32,057 bases of DNA from Stenotrophomonas maltophilia (GCA_002435595.1 DJBL01000146.1:1-32057); one strand, 5' to 3'; positions 1 to 8,549 are shown, numbered from the stretch's first letter. Program-made: numbers and translations. Notes: generated by a model not told the origin, from the sequence alone.

Positions 1-806
1 CGCGCACGCTGGCCGGCCGCGCGCGGTCCGGCGGCGGTGACCTGCTGGCCGCTCATGGTCCAGGCACGCTGGAACAACCCGCGCGCGGCCGGCATCGCCA
101 TCAGCGTGGCGATCTTCGCGCCGCCTCCGGACTGGCCGAACACGGTGACGTTGCCGGCATCGCCGCCAAACTCGCCGGCGTGCTGGCGCACCCACCGCAG
201 CGCCTGCACCAGGTCGAGCTGGCCGACGTTGCCCGAACCGGCCAGCGCCGGATCGCCGCTGGCGCCGAGATGGAGGTAGCCGAACACGTTGAGGCGGTGG
301 TTGACCGTCACCACCACCACGTCGCCACGGCGGCACAGCGCGGAGCCGTCGTACAGCGGATCGCTGCCCGAACCGTTGTTGTAGGCCCCGCCGTGGATGT
401 AGACCAGGATCGGCCGCCTGCCGCCGTCGCGCAACGCCGGGGTCCACAGGTTGAGGTACAGGCAGTCTTCGCTGCCCGGGCCGTCGCTGCCGCCCTGCGG
501 GGCGGCCGCACCGTATGCGCTGGCCTCGCGTATGCCCTGCCACGCCGCCTCGGGCAGCGCCGGCAGGAAGCGCCGGGTGCGGGTATCGGCACCGTAGGGA
601 ATGCCGCGGAACACATTCACGCCTTGCTGGTACTGGCCGCGCAGGCGCCCACTGCGCACCCGCGCCAGCGGCGCGGCGTCCTGGCGCGGGCCCACCATCG
701 CGGCGGTGCCTGGCAGCGGCAGGCCGCCGGCCGCCAGCAGCAGGGCGTAGCGTGCGCTGTCGCGCAGGAAACGGCGGCGTTGCAGGTCGGCGGGCGAGGC
801 GCTCAC
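1..806 (-). CDS. Type B carboxylesterase, Tat-exported (partial, C-terminus outside window)
   Basis: This is a carboxylesterase/lipase type B hydrolase that would cleave carboxylic esters. About 268 residues are visible of a family normally around 500 long; the C-terminus with the acid and His lies beyond base 1. The N-terminus has a twin-arginine signal (RRRFLRDS, residues 11-18) before a hydrophobic stretch, so export by Tat is expected. Visible family marks are SEDCLYLNLW (about 112-121), the oxyanion segment YIHGGAYNNG, and the nucleophile elbow GQSGGG with Ser226. The GTG start overlaps the stop of the upstream esterase as GTGA, so the two are translationally coupled. Beside uronate genes, removal of acetyl or methyl groups from pectin is plausible, but the substrate is inferred. 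Confidence 0.88.
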   Translation of the reverse strand, partial: MSASPADLQRRRFLRDSARYALLLAAGGLPLPGTAAMVGPRQDAAPLARVRSGRLRGQYQQGVNVFRGIPYGADTRTRRFLPALPEAAWQGIREASAYGAAAPQGGSDGPGSEDCLYLNLWTPALRDGGRRPILVYIHGGAYNNGSGSDPLYDGSALCRRGDVVVVTVNHRLNVFGYLHLGASGDPALAGSGNVGQLDLVQALRWVRQHAGEFGGDAGNVTVFGQSGGGAKIATLMAMPAARGLFQRAWTMSGQQVTAAGPRAAGQRA

Positions 807-1795
807 GGGGCGCGCTCCTGCGTCTGTGCGCGCATCCAGCGCAGCGCCAGTGCCGGCCACTGCGTGGTGGTCAGTGCCGCCGGCATCCGCACGCCGAACC
901 CGTGCCCACCGTGCGCGAACAGGTGCATCTCGCTGGCCACGCCGGCCGCGGTCAGCGCCTGGTAGTACAGCAGGCTGTTGTGCACCGACACCACCGCATC
1001 GTCCTGCGCATGCACCAGGAATGTGGGCGGCATGTCCGGGCGCACGTGCTGCTGCATCGAAAACTGCGCCACCAGCGCCGCATCGGGGTGGTCGCCGAGC
1101 AGGCGCGAGCGCGAGCCGCTGTGCGCATGCGGGCCCATGTCGATCACCGGGTACAGCAGCAGCGCCACGTCCGGGCGCGCGCTCAGCTGGTCGCTCGCAT
1201 CGCGCGCCGGATACACCGGCAGGTCATACCCGGTACTCAGGCGCGCGGCCACATGGCCGCCGGCGGAAAAACCGATCACCCCGATCCGGTGCGGGTCCAG
1301 CTGCCACTGCGCGGCCCCGGCGCGGATCACCCGCACCGCGCGCTGTGCATCGGCCAGGGCGGCCTGGCGGTCGCTGCGCCCGGCCGGCAGCCGGTAACGC
1401 AGCACGAACAGGGTCACCCCACCCTGCTCGACCAACGCCGGCACCAGTGCGGTGCCTTCCTTGTCCAGCACGATGCGCTGGTAGCCGCCGCCGGGAATCA
1501 CCAGCAATGCGCTGCCGTCGGGTCGTGCCGGGCGATAGACCACCAGGTACGGCGCATCCACGTCATCGATGTAGCGGTCCGGCAGTGTCGGATCCGCGCT
1601 GCGCTCGATCACGTGCGGCGCGCGCGGCGCGGCACCCTCGCCCGGGACCTGCCCGGCCGGCCACAGCGCGATGCGCTCGGCAGCGCCGGGTGCCGGCTCG
1701 CTGGACGGCACGCTGCGCTCGGCCGCGTGCAGCATCGAAGGGGGGCTGGCCAACAGCAGCCAGGCCAGCAACGGCAACAGAACAGCGCGGGGCAT
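803..1795 (-). CDS. Alpha/beta hydrolase, acetylesterase-like, secreted
   Basis: The protein has 330 residues with an N-terminal signal peptide (hydrophobic 4-20, ending near HAAE). It belongs to the alpha/beta hydrolases resembling acetyl-xylan esterases: oxyanion segment IPGGGYQ (100-106), nucleophile elbow GFSAGGH with Ser177, an acid in HAQDDAVV and a His in AHGGHGFG. Such enzymes usually remove acetyl groups from plant polysaccharides. Longer upstream starts exist, but the ATG at 1795 gives a clean signal peptide and has AGGA 8 bases upstream. Its stop overlaps the next esterase start (GTGA), giving a two-gene operon divergent from the FAH/TRAP operon. The shared gap carries a LacI-type operator, so both directions may be co-regulated. 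The exact substrate is not visible. Confidence 0.88.
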   Translation of the reverse strand: MPRAVLLPLLAWLLLASPPSMLHAAERSVPSSEPAPGAAERIALWPAGQVPGEGAAPRAPHVIERSADPTLPDRYIDDVDAPYLVVYRPARPDGSALLVIPGGGYQRIVLDKEGTALVPALVEQGGVTLFVLRYRLPAGRSDRQAALADAQRAVRVIRAGAAQWQLDPHRIGVIGFSAGGHVAARLSTGYDLPVYPARDASDQLSARPDVALLLYPVIDMGPHAHSGSRSRLLGDHPDAALVAQFSMQQHVRPDMPPTFLVHAQDDAVVSVHNSLLYYQALTAAGVASEMHLFAHGGHGFGVRMPAALTTTQWPALALRWMRAQTQERAP

Positions 1796-1866
1796 CGGCA
1801 GGTGTCCTAATGGGCAGGAAGGCGGGTCCATGGTGCCTCGGCTGCAGCCCTCTGACGCGCTGCACA

Positions 1867-1895
1867 TTGCCAATGACACCGGTTTACCATATACA
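1867..1895 (+). promoter_or_regulatory. Promoter of the FAH-TRAP-GH43 operon
   Basis: TTGCCA (1867-1872) and TATACA (1890-1895) are separated by exactly 17 bases and match the sigma-70 consensus at 5/6 and 5/6. The predicted transcript would start near 1902, about 45 bases before the TTG start. The spacer is almost filled by the ACCGGT-centred operator. No experimental start is known. Confidence 0.55.
1872..1888. promoter_or_regulatory. LacI-type operator copy 1
   Basis: The sequence AATGACACCGGTTTACC is an imperfect palindrome centred on ACCGGT. Almost the same sequence (AATGACACCGGTTTCC) occurs upstream of kduI. It sits between the -35 and -10 of the predicted promoter and inside the divergent gap to the esterase pair, where a bound repressor would block transcription. 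The likely binder is the LacI-family protein encoded at 7332-8393; this pairing is inferred. Confidence 0.55.
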
Positions 1896-1946
1896 GCACA
1901 TCCAGACGCTGTCGATGGGCAGTGCAACATCCACCGGGAGACCCGC

Positions 1947-2768
1947 TTGAGCAACGATCACGGCACACACGACCTGCCAGACCAGGGGTTGGGCGAGATC
2001 GCCCGCGCCTTCGTCGGCGCCCGCCAGCAGGGCCGCGCATTGCCCGATTTCCCCGGCCAGATCCCGCCGGACCTGGTTGCCGCCTACCGCGTGCAGGACC
2101 AGGCGATCGACCTGTGGGACGACGCGGTGGTCGGCTGGAAGGTGGGCTACATCGCGGCCGAGCGCCGTGACAGCTCCGGCGACGACCGCCTGCTGGGCCC
2201 GATTTTCTCGCGCAATCTGCAAAATGCCACCGGTGGAACAGTCGACATTCCGGTGTTCGTCGGCGGCTTCGGCGCGGTCGAGGCCGAGTACGTGATCCAG
2301 CTGCAGCAGGACGCGCCGGCCGACAAGCTGGCCTGGACCGCCGAGGAAGCAGAAGCCCTGCCGGCCAGGTTGTTCATCGGGGTGGAAGTGGCCAGCAGCC
2401 CGCTGGCCACGATCAACAAGCTCGGCCCGCGCGTGGTGGTGTCGGACTTCGGCAACAACAACGGCCTGGTGCTGGGTGCGGAAATTCCGAACTGGACCGC
2501 ACTGGACGACGCCGACCTGCGCGCCGAAACCCGCATCGACGGTGAGGTGGTGGGCACCGGCGGCGCCACCCTGCTGCCCGGCGGGCTGCGTACCGCCTAC
2601 GCCTTCGCGCTGGCCCGTTCGGCGCAACGCGGGCGACCACTGAAGGCCGGCGACCTGATTGCCAGCGGCAACGCCACCGGCATCCACGACATCGCCGTTG
2701 GCCAACAAGCATTGATCCGTTTCGCCGGCTACGGCGACATTACCTGCAAGGCCATCGCTGCCGGGTAA
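1947..2768 (+). CDS. FAH-superfamily hydratase/hydrolase, MhpD-like
   Basis: The product of 273 residues resembles 2-keto-4-pentenoate hydratases (MhpD branch of the fumarylacetoacetate hydrolase superfamily), metal-dependent cytoplasmic enzymes acting on short 2-keto acids. Visible marks are VGWKVGY near the N-terminus, DRLLGPIF, the acidic metal site VEAEYV and the C-terminal GDLIASGNATGIHDI segment. The start chosen is TTG at 1947 because GGGAG ends six bases before it and the protein then has family length; no ATG fits as well. It is first in an operon with the TRAP genes (37-base gap). In a uronate locus it may process a 2-keto-3-deoxy or related intermediate, but the precise reaction cannot be read from sequence. 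Confidence 0.85.
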   Translation: MSNDHGTHDLPDQGLGEIARAFVGARQQGRALPDFPGQIPPDLVAAYRVQDQAIDLWDDAVVGWKVGYIAAERRDSSGDDRLLGPIFSRNLQNATGGTVDIPVFVGGFGAVEAEYVIQLQQDAPADKLAWTAEEAEALPARLFIGVEVASSPLATINKLGPRVVVSDFGNNNGLVLGAEIPNWTALDDADLRAETRIDGEVVGTGGATLLPGGLRTAYAFALARSAQRGRPLKAGDLIASGNATGIHDIAVGQQALIRFAGYGDITCKAIAAG

Positions 2769-2805
2769 CCGTGCAGCCATGGACAGTCCGCTTGGGAGGG
2801 CGCAG

Positions 2806-3810
2806 ATGTTCACTCGCAGAAATTTCCTTGCCACCGGTCTGGGCGCGCTGAGCGCGCCCGTGCTGACGGCGTGTTCGCGCGGCACCGGCAGCGACGTGCC
2901 CGGCGCGCGCCTGCTGACGGCCACCGACGTGCACGTGGCCGACTACCCCACCGTGACCGCGGTGAAGTGGATCGGCCAACAGCTGGAACAGAAAACCGGC
3001 GGTCGCCTGAAGCTGCGCCAGTACCACTCCGGCCAGCTCGGCCGCGAGTCCGAGGCGATCGACATGGCGCGCTTCGGCGCCATCGACATCACCCGGGTCT
3101 ACTCCGGCGCGCTCAACAATGCCTTTCCGCTGACCCAGGCGCTGTGCCTGCCGTACGTGTTCGAGTCGGTGGCGCACATGCGGCGAGCGCTTGATGGCGG
3201 CATCGCCGAGGCAGTGCTGCGCGGCTTTGAAACCCGCGACCTGGTCGGCCTGGCCATCTACGACTCCGGCGCGCGCTGCTTCTACAACACCAAGCATCCC
3301 ATCGTCGAACCCAAGGACCTGCACGGCCTGAAGCTGCGCGTGGCGTCCTCGGACATCTTCATCCAGCTCATGCGCCTGCTCGGTGCCAACCCCACCCCGA
3401 TGTCGCTGGGCGACACCTTCTCGGGCATGGAGACGCACATGATCGACGGGGCCGAGAACAACATGCGCAGCTTCCACTCCAGCCGTCACTTCGAGGCCGC
3501 GCACTACTGGTCGCAGAGCGACCATTCCTACGCGCCGGACGTGCTGCTGATGTCGCGCGAGCGCTTTGAGCAACTCAGCCCGGCCGACCGCCAGCTGCTG
3601 CTGGAAACCGCACGCGCATCGGTCGATGTGATGCGCCAGCAATGGGACGCCTCGGAGAACACCGCCCGCCAGGCCGTGGCCGACTTCGGCATCCAGTTCA
3701 ACCCGGTCGACATGCCGGCCTTCCGCAAGGCCGCCGATCCGCTGCTGCAGCACTACCTGCAGCAGCCGGAGCTGGCCGCGCTCACCCGTCGCATCCGCGA
3801 CTTCGCCTGA
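2806..3810 (+). CDS. dctP: TRAP transporter solute-binding protein, DctP family
   Basis: This is the periplasmic binding protein of a TRAP transporter, 334 residues. The N-terminus reads as a Tat signal (TRRNFLATG, residues 3-11) ending in a lipobox (LTAC, Cys23), so it is probably a Tat-exported lipoprotein, which is less common for DctP than Sec export. Family features include the GQLGRESEAIDMARFGAIDI region and the central LKLRVASSDIF segment with the Arg that usually pairs with the ligand carboxylate. The start at 2806 has GGGAGGG five bases upstream and is preferred over an ATG 27 bases earlier. It is followed closely by dctQ and dctM. From context the ligand is probably a uronate such as galacturonate or an unsaturated product, but this is inferred. 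Confidence 0.93.
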   Translation: MFTRRNFLATGLGALSAPVLTACSRGTGSDVPGARLLTATDVHVADYPTVTAVKWIGQQLEQKTGGRLKLRQYHSGQLGRESEAIDMARFGAIDITRVYSGALNNAFPLTQALCLPYVFESVAHMRRALDGGIAEAVLRGFETRDLVGLAIYDSGARCFYNTKHPIVEPKDLHGLKLRVASSDIFIQLMRLLGANPTPMSLGDTFSGMETHMIDGAENNMRSFHSSRHFEAAHYWSQSDHSYAPDVLLMSRERFEQLSPADRQLLLETARASVDVMRQQWDASENTARQAVADFGIQFNPVDMPAFRKAADPLLQHYLQQPELAALTRRIRDFA

Positions 3811-3821
3811 GGCCTGCTGCG

Positions 3822-4361
3822 ATGTCCGACATTTCTTCCGACCTTCCCGTGCGCGTGCCCAGCGCGCCGCAACGGCTGCTCAACGGCATCGCCGAGGTGG
3901 CCATCCACATCGCCGTGCTGGCCCTGCTCGGGCTGGTGGTGGTGCAGGGCTGGCAGGTCTTTGCCCGCTATGTGATCAACGATTCGCCCAGCTGGACCGA
4001 GCCGGTCACCCTGCTGCTGCTGGCCACCGCGATGAGCCTGGGCGCGGCCACCGGCGTGCATACCCGGCGCCACTTCGGCTTCTTCCTGCTGGCCGCGCAC
4101 ATGGGGCCGGCGCTGCGCCGGGCGGTGGAGGTGTTCTCCGCCCTGGTGGTGGCCGTGCTGGGCGCGGTGATCGCCTGGTGGGCCGCCGTGCTGCTGCTGG
4201 ACGGGCTGGATATCAAGACCGCCGGTGCCAACCTGCCACAGAGCATCAATTACCTGCCGCTGTCGGTGGGCGGCGCGCTGATGGCGATCTTCGCCGTGAA
4301 CCAGATGGTGCAGGCCGTGCGCCCCGCCGACGCCGCAACCGTTGCCGAGGGAGACCGCTGA
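3822..4361 (+). CDS. dctQ: TRAP transporter small membrane subunit, DctQ
   Basis: The 179-residue protein has four hydrophobic segments (roughly residues 25-48, 60-78, 103-124 and 145-165), the standard four-helix layout of DctQ. The conserved VFARYVINDSPSWTEPVT segment between helices 1 and 2 is typical of the family. It lies 11 bases after dctP and ends three bases before dctM, so the three are cotranscribed and form one Na+-driven uptake system. DctQ supports the large permease in the inner membrane. Confidence 0.92.
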   Translation: MSDISSDLPVRVPSAPQRLLNGIAEVAIHIAVLALLGLVVVQGWQVFARYVINDSPSWTEPVTLLLLATAMSLGAATGVHTRRHFGFFLLAAHMGPALRRAVEVFSALVVAVLGAVIAWWAAVLLLDGLDIKTAGANLPQSINYLPLSVGGALMAIFAVNQMVQAVRPADAATVAEGDR

Positions 4362-4364
4362 ACC

Positions 4365-5648
4365 ATGGGCATCACGATCCTGTTTACTGTTTTCGCGGTG
4401 CTGCTGCTGCTCGGCGTACCGGTCGCCTACGCCCTGGCCGCCGCCGCGCTGGCCACGCTGTGGTACCTGGACCTGCCTACGCTGGTGCTGGTCCAGCAGA
4501 TCTCGGCCGGCACCGGCTCGGCCTCGCTGATCGCCATTCCACTGTTCATCTTCGCCGGTGAAATCATGATGCGCGGCGGCATCTCCGAACGCCTGATCTC
4601 GCTGGCCTCCTCGCTGGTGGGACGCATGCGCGGCGGCCTGGGCCAGGTCTCGATCCTGTCCTCGCTGTTCTTCGGTGGCGTCTCCGGCTCGGCCATCGCC
4701 GATGTCTCGGCGGTGGGCGGCACGATGATCCCGCAGATGGTCAAGCGCGGCTACGACCGCGACTTCGCGGTCAACGTCAGCATCACCGCCGCGCTGGTGG
4801 CGTTGCTGGTGCCGCCCTCGCACAACCTGATCCTGTTCTCGGCCGCGGCCGGCGGCGGGTTGTCGATCGCCGACCTGTTCGCCGCCGGCATCGTGCCGGC
4901 GCTGCTGATGACCGTGGCGCTGATGGTCACCGGCTACGTGGTGGCGCGTCGGCGCGGCTACGGCGTGGAAATCTTCCCGGGCTGGCGGGCGGTGCTGCTG
5001 CGCATGGTCTCGGCCCTGCCCGGCCTGGGCCTGGTCGCGCTGATCTTCATCGGTATCCGCGCCGGCATCTTCACCGCGGTGGAGAGTGCGGCCATCGCCG
5101 TGGTCTACGCGCTGCTGGTCACCACCGTGCTCTACCGCCAGCTCAACTGGCGCGAGTTCCTCGGCACGGTCACCCATGCCGCGCGCAGCACCGGGGTGAT
5201 CCTGTTCGTGATCGCCACCGCGGCGGTGTTCGGCTGGCTGCTGGCCTACCTGCAGGTGCCGGCGGCCGCGGTGGACTTCCTGCAGTCCTTCGCGCACAGC
5301 CAGTTCATGGTGCTGCTGATGATCGTGGTGATGTTGCTGCTGCTGGGTACCTTCATGGACCTGGCACCGATGATCCTGATCTGCACGCCGATCTTCCTGC
5401 CGGTGGCCAAGGCCTACGGCATCGACCCGATCCACTTCGGGCTGGTGCTGGTGCTGACCGGCGGTCTGGGCCTGGTCACCCCGCCGGTGGGCTCGGTGCT
5501 GTTCATCGGCACGGCCATCGGCAAGATCAGCGTCGGCGAAAGCATGCGCTCGATCTGGCCGTTCTGGTTCGCCGCGCTCGGCGTGCTGGTGATCGTGACC
5601 TTCTTCCCCGAACTGTCGCTGTGGCTGCCGGCGCTGCTGCGCGCCTGA
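4365..5648 (+). CDS. dctM: TRAP transporter large permease, DctM
   Basis: The 427-residue protein is rich in hydrophobic helices, as expected for the 12-helix DctM channel subunit of a TRAP transporter. Recognisable segments are IPLFIFAGEIMMRGG, SSLFFGGVSGSAIADVSAVG and the late GGLGLVTPPVGSVLF, all conserved in DctM. With DctP and DctQ it completes the transporter; length is normal and there is no sign of damage. A 62-base gap containing an inverted repeat (GGGACGC/GCGTCCC, 5663-5689) separates it from the GH43 gene, so read-through may be partial. Confidence 0.94.
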   Translation: MGITILFTVFAVLLLLGVPVAYALAAAALATLWYLDLPTLVLVQQISAGTGSASLIAIPLFIFAGEIMMRGGISERLISLASSLVGRMRGGLGQVSILSSLFFGGVSGSAIADVSAVGGTMIPQMVKRGYDRDFAVNVSITAALVALLVPPSHNLILFSAAAGGGLSIADLFAAGIVPALLMTVALMVTGYVVARRRGYGVEIFPGWRAVLLRMVSALPGLGLVALIFIGIRAGIFTAVESAAIAVVYALLVTTVLYRQLNWREFLGTVTHAARSTGVILFVIATAAVFGWLLAYLQVPAAAVDFLQSFAHSQFMVLLMIVVMLLLLGTFMDLAPMILICTPIFLPVAKAYGIDPIHFGLVLVLTGGLGLVTPPVGSVLFIGTAIGKISVGESMRSIWPFWFAALGVLVIVTFFPELSLWLPALLRA

Positions 5649-5710
5649 CGCCGATGACGAACGGGACGCCGCCATCGCGCGCGCGTCCCCCCCGCCTGCG
5701 GAGATCTGCG

Positions 5711-7288
5711 ATGACCCTGAGCAAGACCCTGGCCGGCCTCGCCGCCGGCCTGCTGCTGGCCACGGCGGTGCAGGCCGCCCCGCCAACCACGCCGTGGAAG
5801 CGCGGCATCGAACACCAGCGCCAGGCCGACCTCGGTGATGGCACCTTCCTCAACCCGGTGCTGGCCGGTGACCGTCCCGATCCGTCGGTGCTCAAGGATG
5901 GCGAGGACTACTACCTCACCCTGTCCTCGTTCGATGCCTACCCCGGCCTGCCGATCTGGCATTCGCGCGACCTGGTCAACTGGCAGCCGCTGGGCCATGC
6001 GATCACCCGCAACGTGGGCGCGATCTGGGCGCCGGACATCGTCAAGCACCAGGGCCGCTACTTCATCTACTTCCCCGCCCGCACCGCCGAGGCGCGCAGC
6101 AACTTCGTGGTCTGGGCCGACCACATCCAGGGTCCGTGGAGCGAGCCGATCGACATCGGCCTGGGCGGTTACATCGACCCGGGCCACGCGGTGGGCGAAG
6201 ATGGCAAGCGCTACCTGTTCCTCAGCGGCGGCGCCTATGTGCAGCTGGCCGATGACGGCCTGAGCGTGGTCGGCACCCCCAGGCACGTCTACGACGGCTG
6301 GAAGTACCCGGAAAGCTGGGACGTGGAGGCCTACGCGCAGGAAGGCCCGAAAATCCATTTCCGCGATGGCTGGTACTACATGACCACCGCCGTGGGCGGC
6401 ACCGCCGGTCCGCCCACCGGGCACATGGTGATCACCGCGCGCTCGCGCTCGATCCACGGGCCGTGGGTGAATGCGCCCAACAACCCGATCATGCGCACCC
6501 AGTCGGCGGCCGAGCCGTGGTGGTCACGTGGCCACGCCACGGTGATCGAGGGCACCGACGGACGCTGGTGGATGATGTACCACGGCTACGAGAACGGGTA
6601 CTGGACGCTGGGTCGGCAGGCCCTGCTGGAGCCGATCGAGTGGACCGACGATGGCTGGTTCGTGGCCAAGGGCGGCGATCTCGGCCACCCGCTGCGCAAG
6701 CCGTCCGGGACGACGGTGGGCGCCCATGGCATGGCCCTGTCGGACGACTTCGAGGGCCCCACGCTGGGCGCGCAATGGTCCTTCTTCAACCCGGCCCAGG
6801 ACGAGTTCTCCCGCCTGGACTTCAGTGGCGAGGGCCTGTTGCTGCAGGGCAAGGGCCTCACCCCGCGCGACAGCTCTCCGCTGACCGCCATCGCCGGCGA
6901 CCCGGCCTACCAGTTCGAGGTCCAGATGGAGATCGCCCCGGGTGCGGTGGGCGGGGCCCTGCTGTTCTACAGTGACCGCCTGTATGCCGGGGTCGGCAGC
7001 AACGGCGAAGCCTTCGTCATGCACCGTTATGGCGAGGAGCGCCCCACCCGCCTGGCGCCCGGCACCAAGGGCGGCACCCTCTGGCTGCGGGTCACCAACA
7101 ACCGCCATATCCTCACCATCCACTCCAGCGTGGACGGCAGGACCTGGCAGAAGTACCCGGTTCAGATGGAAGTCTCCGGCTACCATCACAATGTGGCCGG
7201 GAAGTTCCTCGCCCTCAAGCCGGCCCTGTACGCGGCCGGCGACGGCAAGGTACGTTTCCGCAACTTCCGCTACCGCGCCCTCGACTGA
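5711..7288 (+). CDS. Glycoside hydrolase family 43 enzyme with C-terminal accessory domain
   Basis: The 525-residue secreted protein has a Sec signal peptide (cleavage near VQA, residues 19-22) and a five-bladed propeller GH43 domain over about residues 45-355. The three GH43 acids are visible: Asp57 in DRPDPSV (base), Asp109 in WAPD (pKa modulator) and Glu211 in AQEGPKI (acid). Residues about 365-525 form a beta-rich region that looks like a concanavalin-like accessory domain. GH43 enzymes cleave arabinosyl, xylosyl or galactosyl linkages; next to a rhamnogalacturonan acetylesterase-like gene, action on rhamnogalacturonan-I side chains is likely, but subfamily and substrate are not settled. 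GGAG precedes the ATG by about 8 bases. Confidence 0.92.
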   Translation: MTLSKTLAGLAAGLLLATAVQAAPPTTPWKRGIEHQRQADLGDGTFLNPVLAGDRPDPSVLKDGEDYYLTLSSFDAYPGLPIWHSRDLVNWQPLGHAITRNVGAIWAPDIVKHQGRYFIYFPARTAEARSNFVVWADHIQGPWSEPIDIGLGGYIDPGHAVGEDGKRYLFLSGGAYVQLADDGLSVVGTPRHVYDGWKYPESWDVEAYAQEGPKIHFRDGWYYMTTAVGGTAGPPTGHMVITARSRSIHGPWVNAPNNPIMRTQSAAEPWWSRGHATVIEGTDGRWWMMYHGYENGYWTLGRQALLEPIEWTDDGWFVAKGGDLGHPLRKPSGTTVGAHGMALSDDFEGPTLGAQWSFFNPAQDEFSRLDFSGEGLLLQGKGLTPRDSSPLTAIAGDPAYQFEVQMEIAPGAVGGALLFYSDRLYAGVGSNGEAFVMHRYGEERPTRLAPGTKGGTLWLRVTNNRHILTIHSSVDGRTWQKYPVQMEVSGYHHNVAGKFLALKPALYAAGDGKVRFRNFRYRALD

Positions 7289-7297
7289 GCGGCCCGG

Positions 7298-7303
7298 TAG
7301 ACT
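7298..7303 (+). promoter_or_regulatory. Candidate -10 (TAGACT) for the LacI-family gene
   Basis: TAGACT lies 28 bases before the ATG at 7332, in the 43-base gap after the GH43 gene. It matches the TANNNT form seen before other genes in this window. No convincing -35 was seen, so this is weak evidence for separate expression of the regulator. Confidence 0.3.
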
Positions 7304-7331
7304 CCTCCGACTCATCCCGGTTCGAAACGAC

Positions 7332-8393
7332 ATGTCATTGCGCAGCAAAACCGATCCGATGCCGCCGCACGGATTGACCAAGGGCAAGGCCGCCACGATC
7401 AATGACATCGCGCGCCTGTCCGGGGTATCCAAGAAGACCGTGTCGCGCATCATCAACAACTCCCCGCTGGTGCGCAAAGACACCCGTGAGAAGGTCGAGG
7501 CGCTGATGCGCGAGGTCGGCTACGCGCCGGACCCGCTGGCGCGCGGCCTGGCCTTCCGGCGGTCGTTCCTGATCGGCATGGTGTACGACAACCCCACCGC
7601 GCAGTACATCGTGGACATGCAGTACGGCGCGCTGGACGCGCTGCGCGGCTCCAGCTTCGAGCTGGTCGTGCACCCCTGCGACTCGCGCAGCCCCGGCTAC
7701 ATCGAGGGCGTGCGCCGCTTCGTGCAGCAGCAGAAGCTGCACGGGGTGATCCTGGTGCCGCGTGCCTCCGAGGACCAGGCGCTGGTGGACATGCTCGACG
7801 AGATCGGCTGCCGCTTCACCCGCATTGCCGCGCTGCCGCTGGATGACACCTCGCAGATGGTGGTCACCCACGACCGCGATGGCGCCGCCGAAGCGGCCGA
7901 TTACCTGCTTTCGCTGGGCCACCGCGACATCGCCCTGGTCACCGGCCCGAGCGCGTACCGCTCGGCGCACGAGCGCACCGCCGGCTTCATCGACGCCCTG
8001 GCCCAACGCGGCATCGAGCTGCCGCCGGCGCGCATCGTGGAGGCCGGCTACACCTTCGAATCCGGCGTGGCCGCGGCCGAGAAGCTGCTGCTGGGCAAGC
8101 AGCGGCCCACCGCCATCTTCACCGGCAACGACGAAATGGCCGCCGGCATCTACAAGGTCGCCCTGCGCGCGGGCATCAACATCCCGCGCCAGTTGTCGAT
8201 CATCGGCTACGACGACAGCCCGCTGGCCTCGCGCCTGTGGCCCTCGCTCACCTCGGTGCGCCGCCACACCCGCGACACCGGGCGCACCGCGGCGGCCATG
8301 CTGATCCAGCCCGATGGCCAGGCCGCGCTGCAGATCGCCAGCGTGCGCCCGCACCTGATCGTGCGCGATTCCTGCCAGCCGCCCGAGGATTGA
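7332..8393 (+). CDS. LacI-family transcriptional regulator
   Basis: The 353-residue protein has an N-terminal LacI helix-turn-helix plus hinge (ATINDIARLSGVSKKTVSRI, residues 21-40, then PDPLARGLAF) and a periplasmic-binding-protein-like sensor domain (about 75-345) ending in SIIGYDDSPLASRLWPSLTSV, typical of sugar-responsive LacI repressors. It is encoded between the transport/GH43 genes and kduI-kduD. It is the obvious candidate to bind the ACCGGT-centred operators at 1872 and 8520; the inducer would be a uronate catabolite such as 2-keto-3-deoxygluconate. Regulator role is clear; operator and inducer are inferred. The start is somewhat uncertain because the Shine-Dalgarno is weak; an in-frame ATG lies about 27 bases downstream. 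Confidence 0.92.
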   Translation: MSLRSKTDPMPPHGLTKGKAATINDIARLSGVSKKTVSRIINNSPLVRKDTREKVEALMREVGYAPDPLARGLAFRRSFLIGMVYDNPTAQYIVDMQYGALDALRGSSFELVVHPCDSRSPGYIEGVRRFVQQQKLHGVILVPRASEDQALVDMLDEIGCRFTRIAALPLDDTSQMVVTHDRDGAAEAADYLLSLGHRDIALVTGPSAYRSAHERTAGFIDALAQRGIELPPARIVEAGYTFESGVAAAEKLLLGKQRPTAIFTGNDEMAAGIYKVALRAGINIPRQLSIIGYDDSPLASRLWPSLTSVRRHTRDTGRTAAAMLIQPDGQAALQIASVRPHLIVRDSCQPPED

Positions 8394-8450
8394 ACGCGCC
8401 GCCACGGCCGCCACGCGTATTCATGACCCACGCCCCACCACGCGCCAGCG

Positions 8451-8464
8451 GTAACCGGTAGCCG
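8451..8464. promoter_or_regulatory. Weak second ACCGGT dyad upstream of kduI
   Basis: GTAACCGGTAGCCG contains an ACCGGT core with partly symmetrical flanks (GGTAACC/GGTAGCC), about 70 bases upstream of the main kduI operator. It could be an auxiliary LacI-family site allowing looping. The flanks differ from the two strong copies, so confidence is low. Confidence 0.25.
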
Positions 8465-8519
8465 GTCACACCGATTTTCTGAACCACCGCGGGTGCCAAC
8501 GCCCACTGCCGCAACGCAA

Positions 8520-8535
8520 AATGACACCGGTTTCC
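8520..8535. promoter_or_regulatory. LacI-type operator copy 2, over the kduI -35
   Basis: AATGACACCGGTTTCC matches the copy at 1872 in the first 14 positions. It covers the ATGACA (8521-8526) that serves as -35 of the kduI promoter, so binding would compete directly with RNA polymerase. A further AATGAC plus GAAACCG arrangement follows at 8548-8562 and could be a partial second site. Confidence 0.55.
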
Positions 8536-8549
8536 TATCTGGCTAGAAT
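8521..8549 (+). promoter_or_regulatory. kduI promoter
   Basis: ATGACA (8521-8526) and TAGAAT (8544-8549) are separated by 17 bases and each differ from the sigma-70 consensus at one position. The transcript would begin near 8556, giving a leader of about 48 bases before the kduI ATG. Confidence 0.55.
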
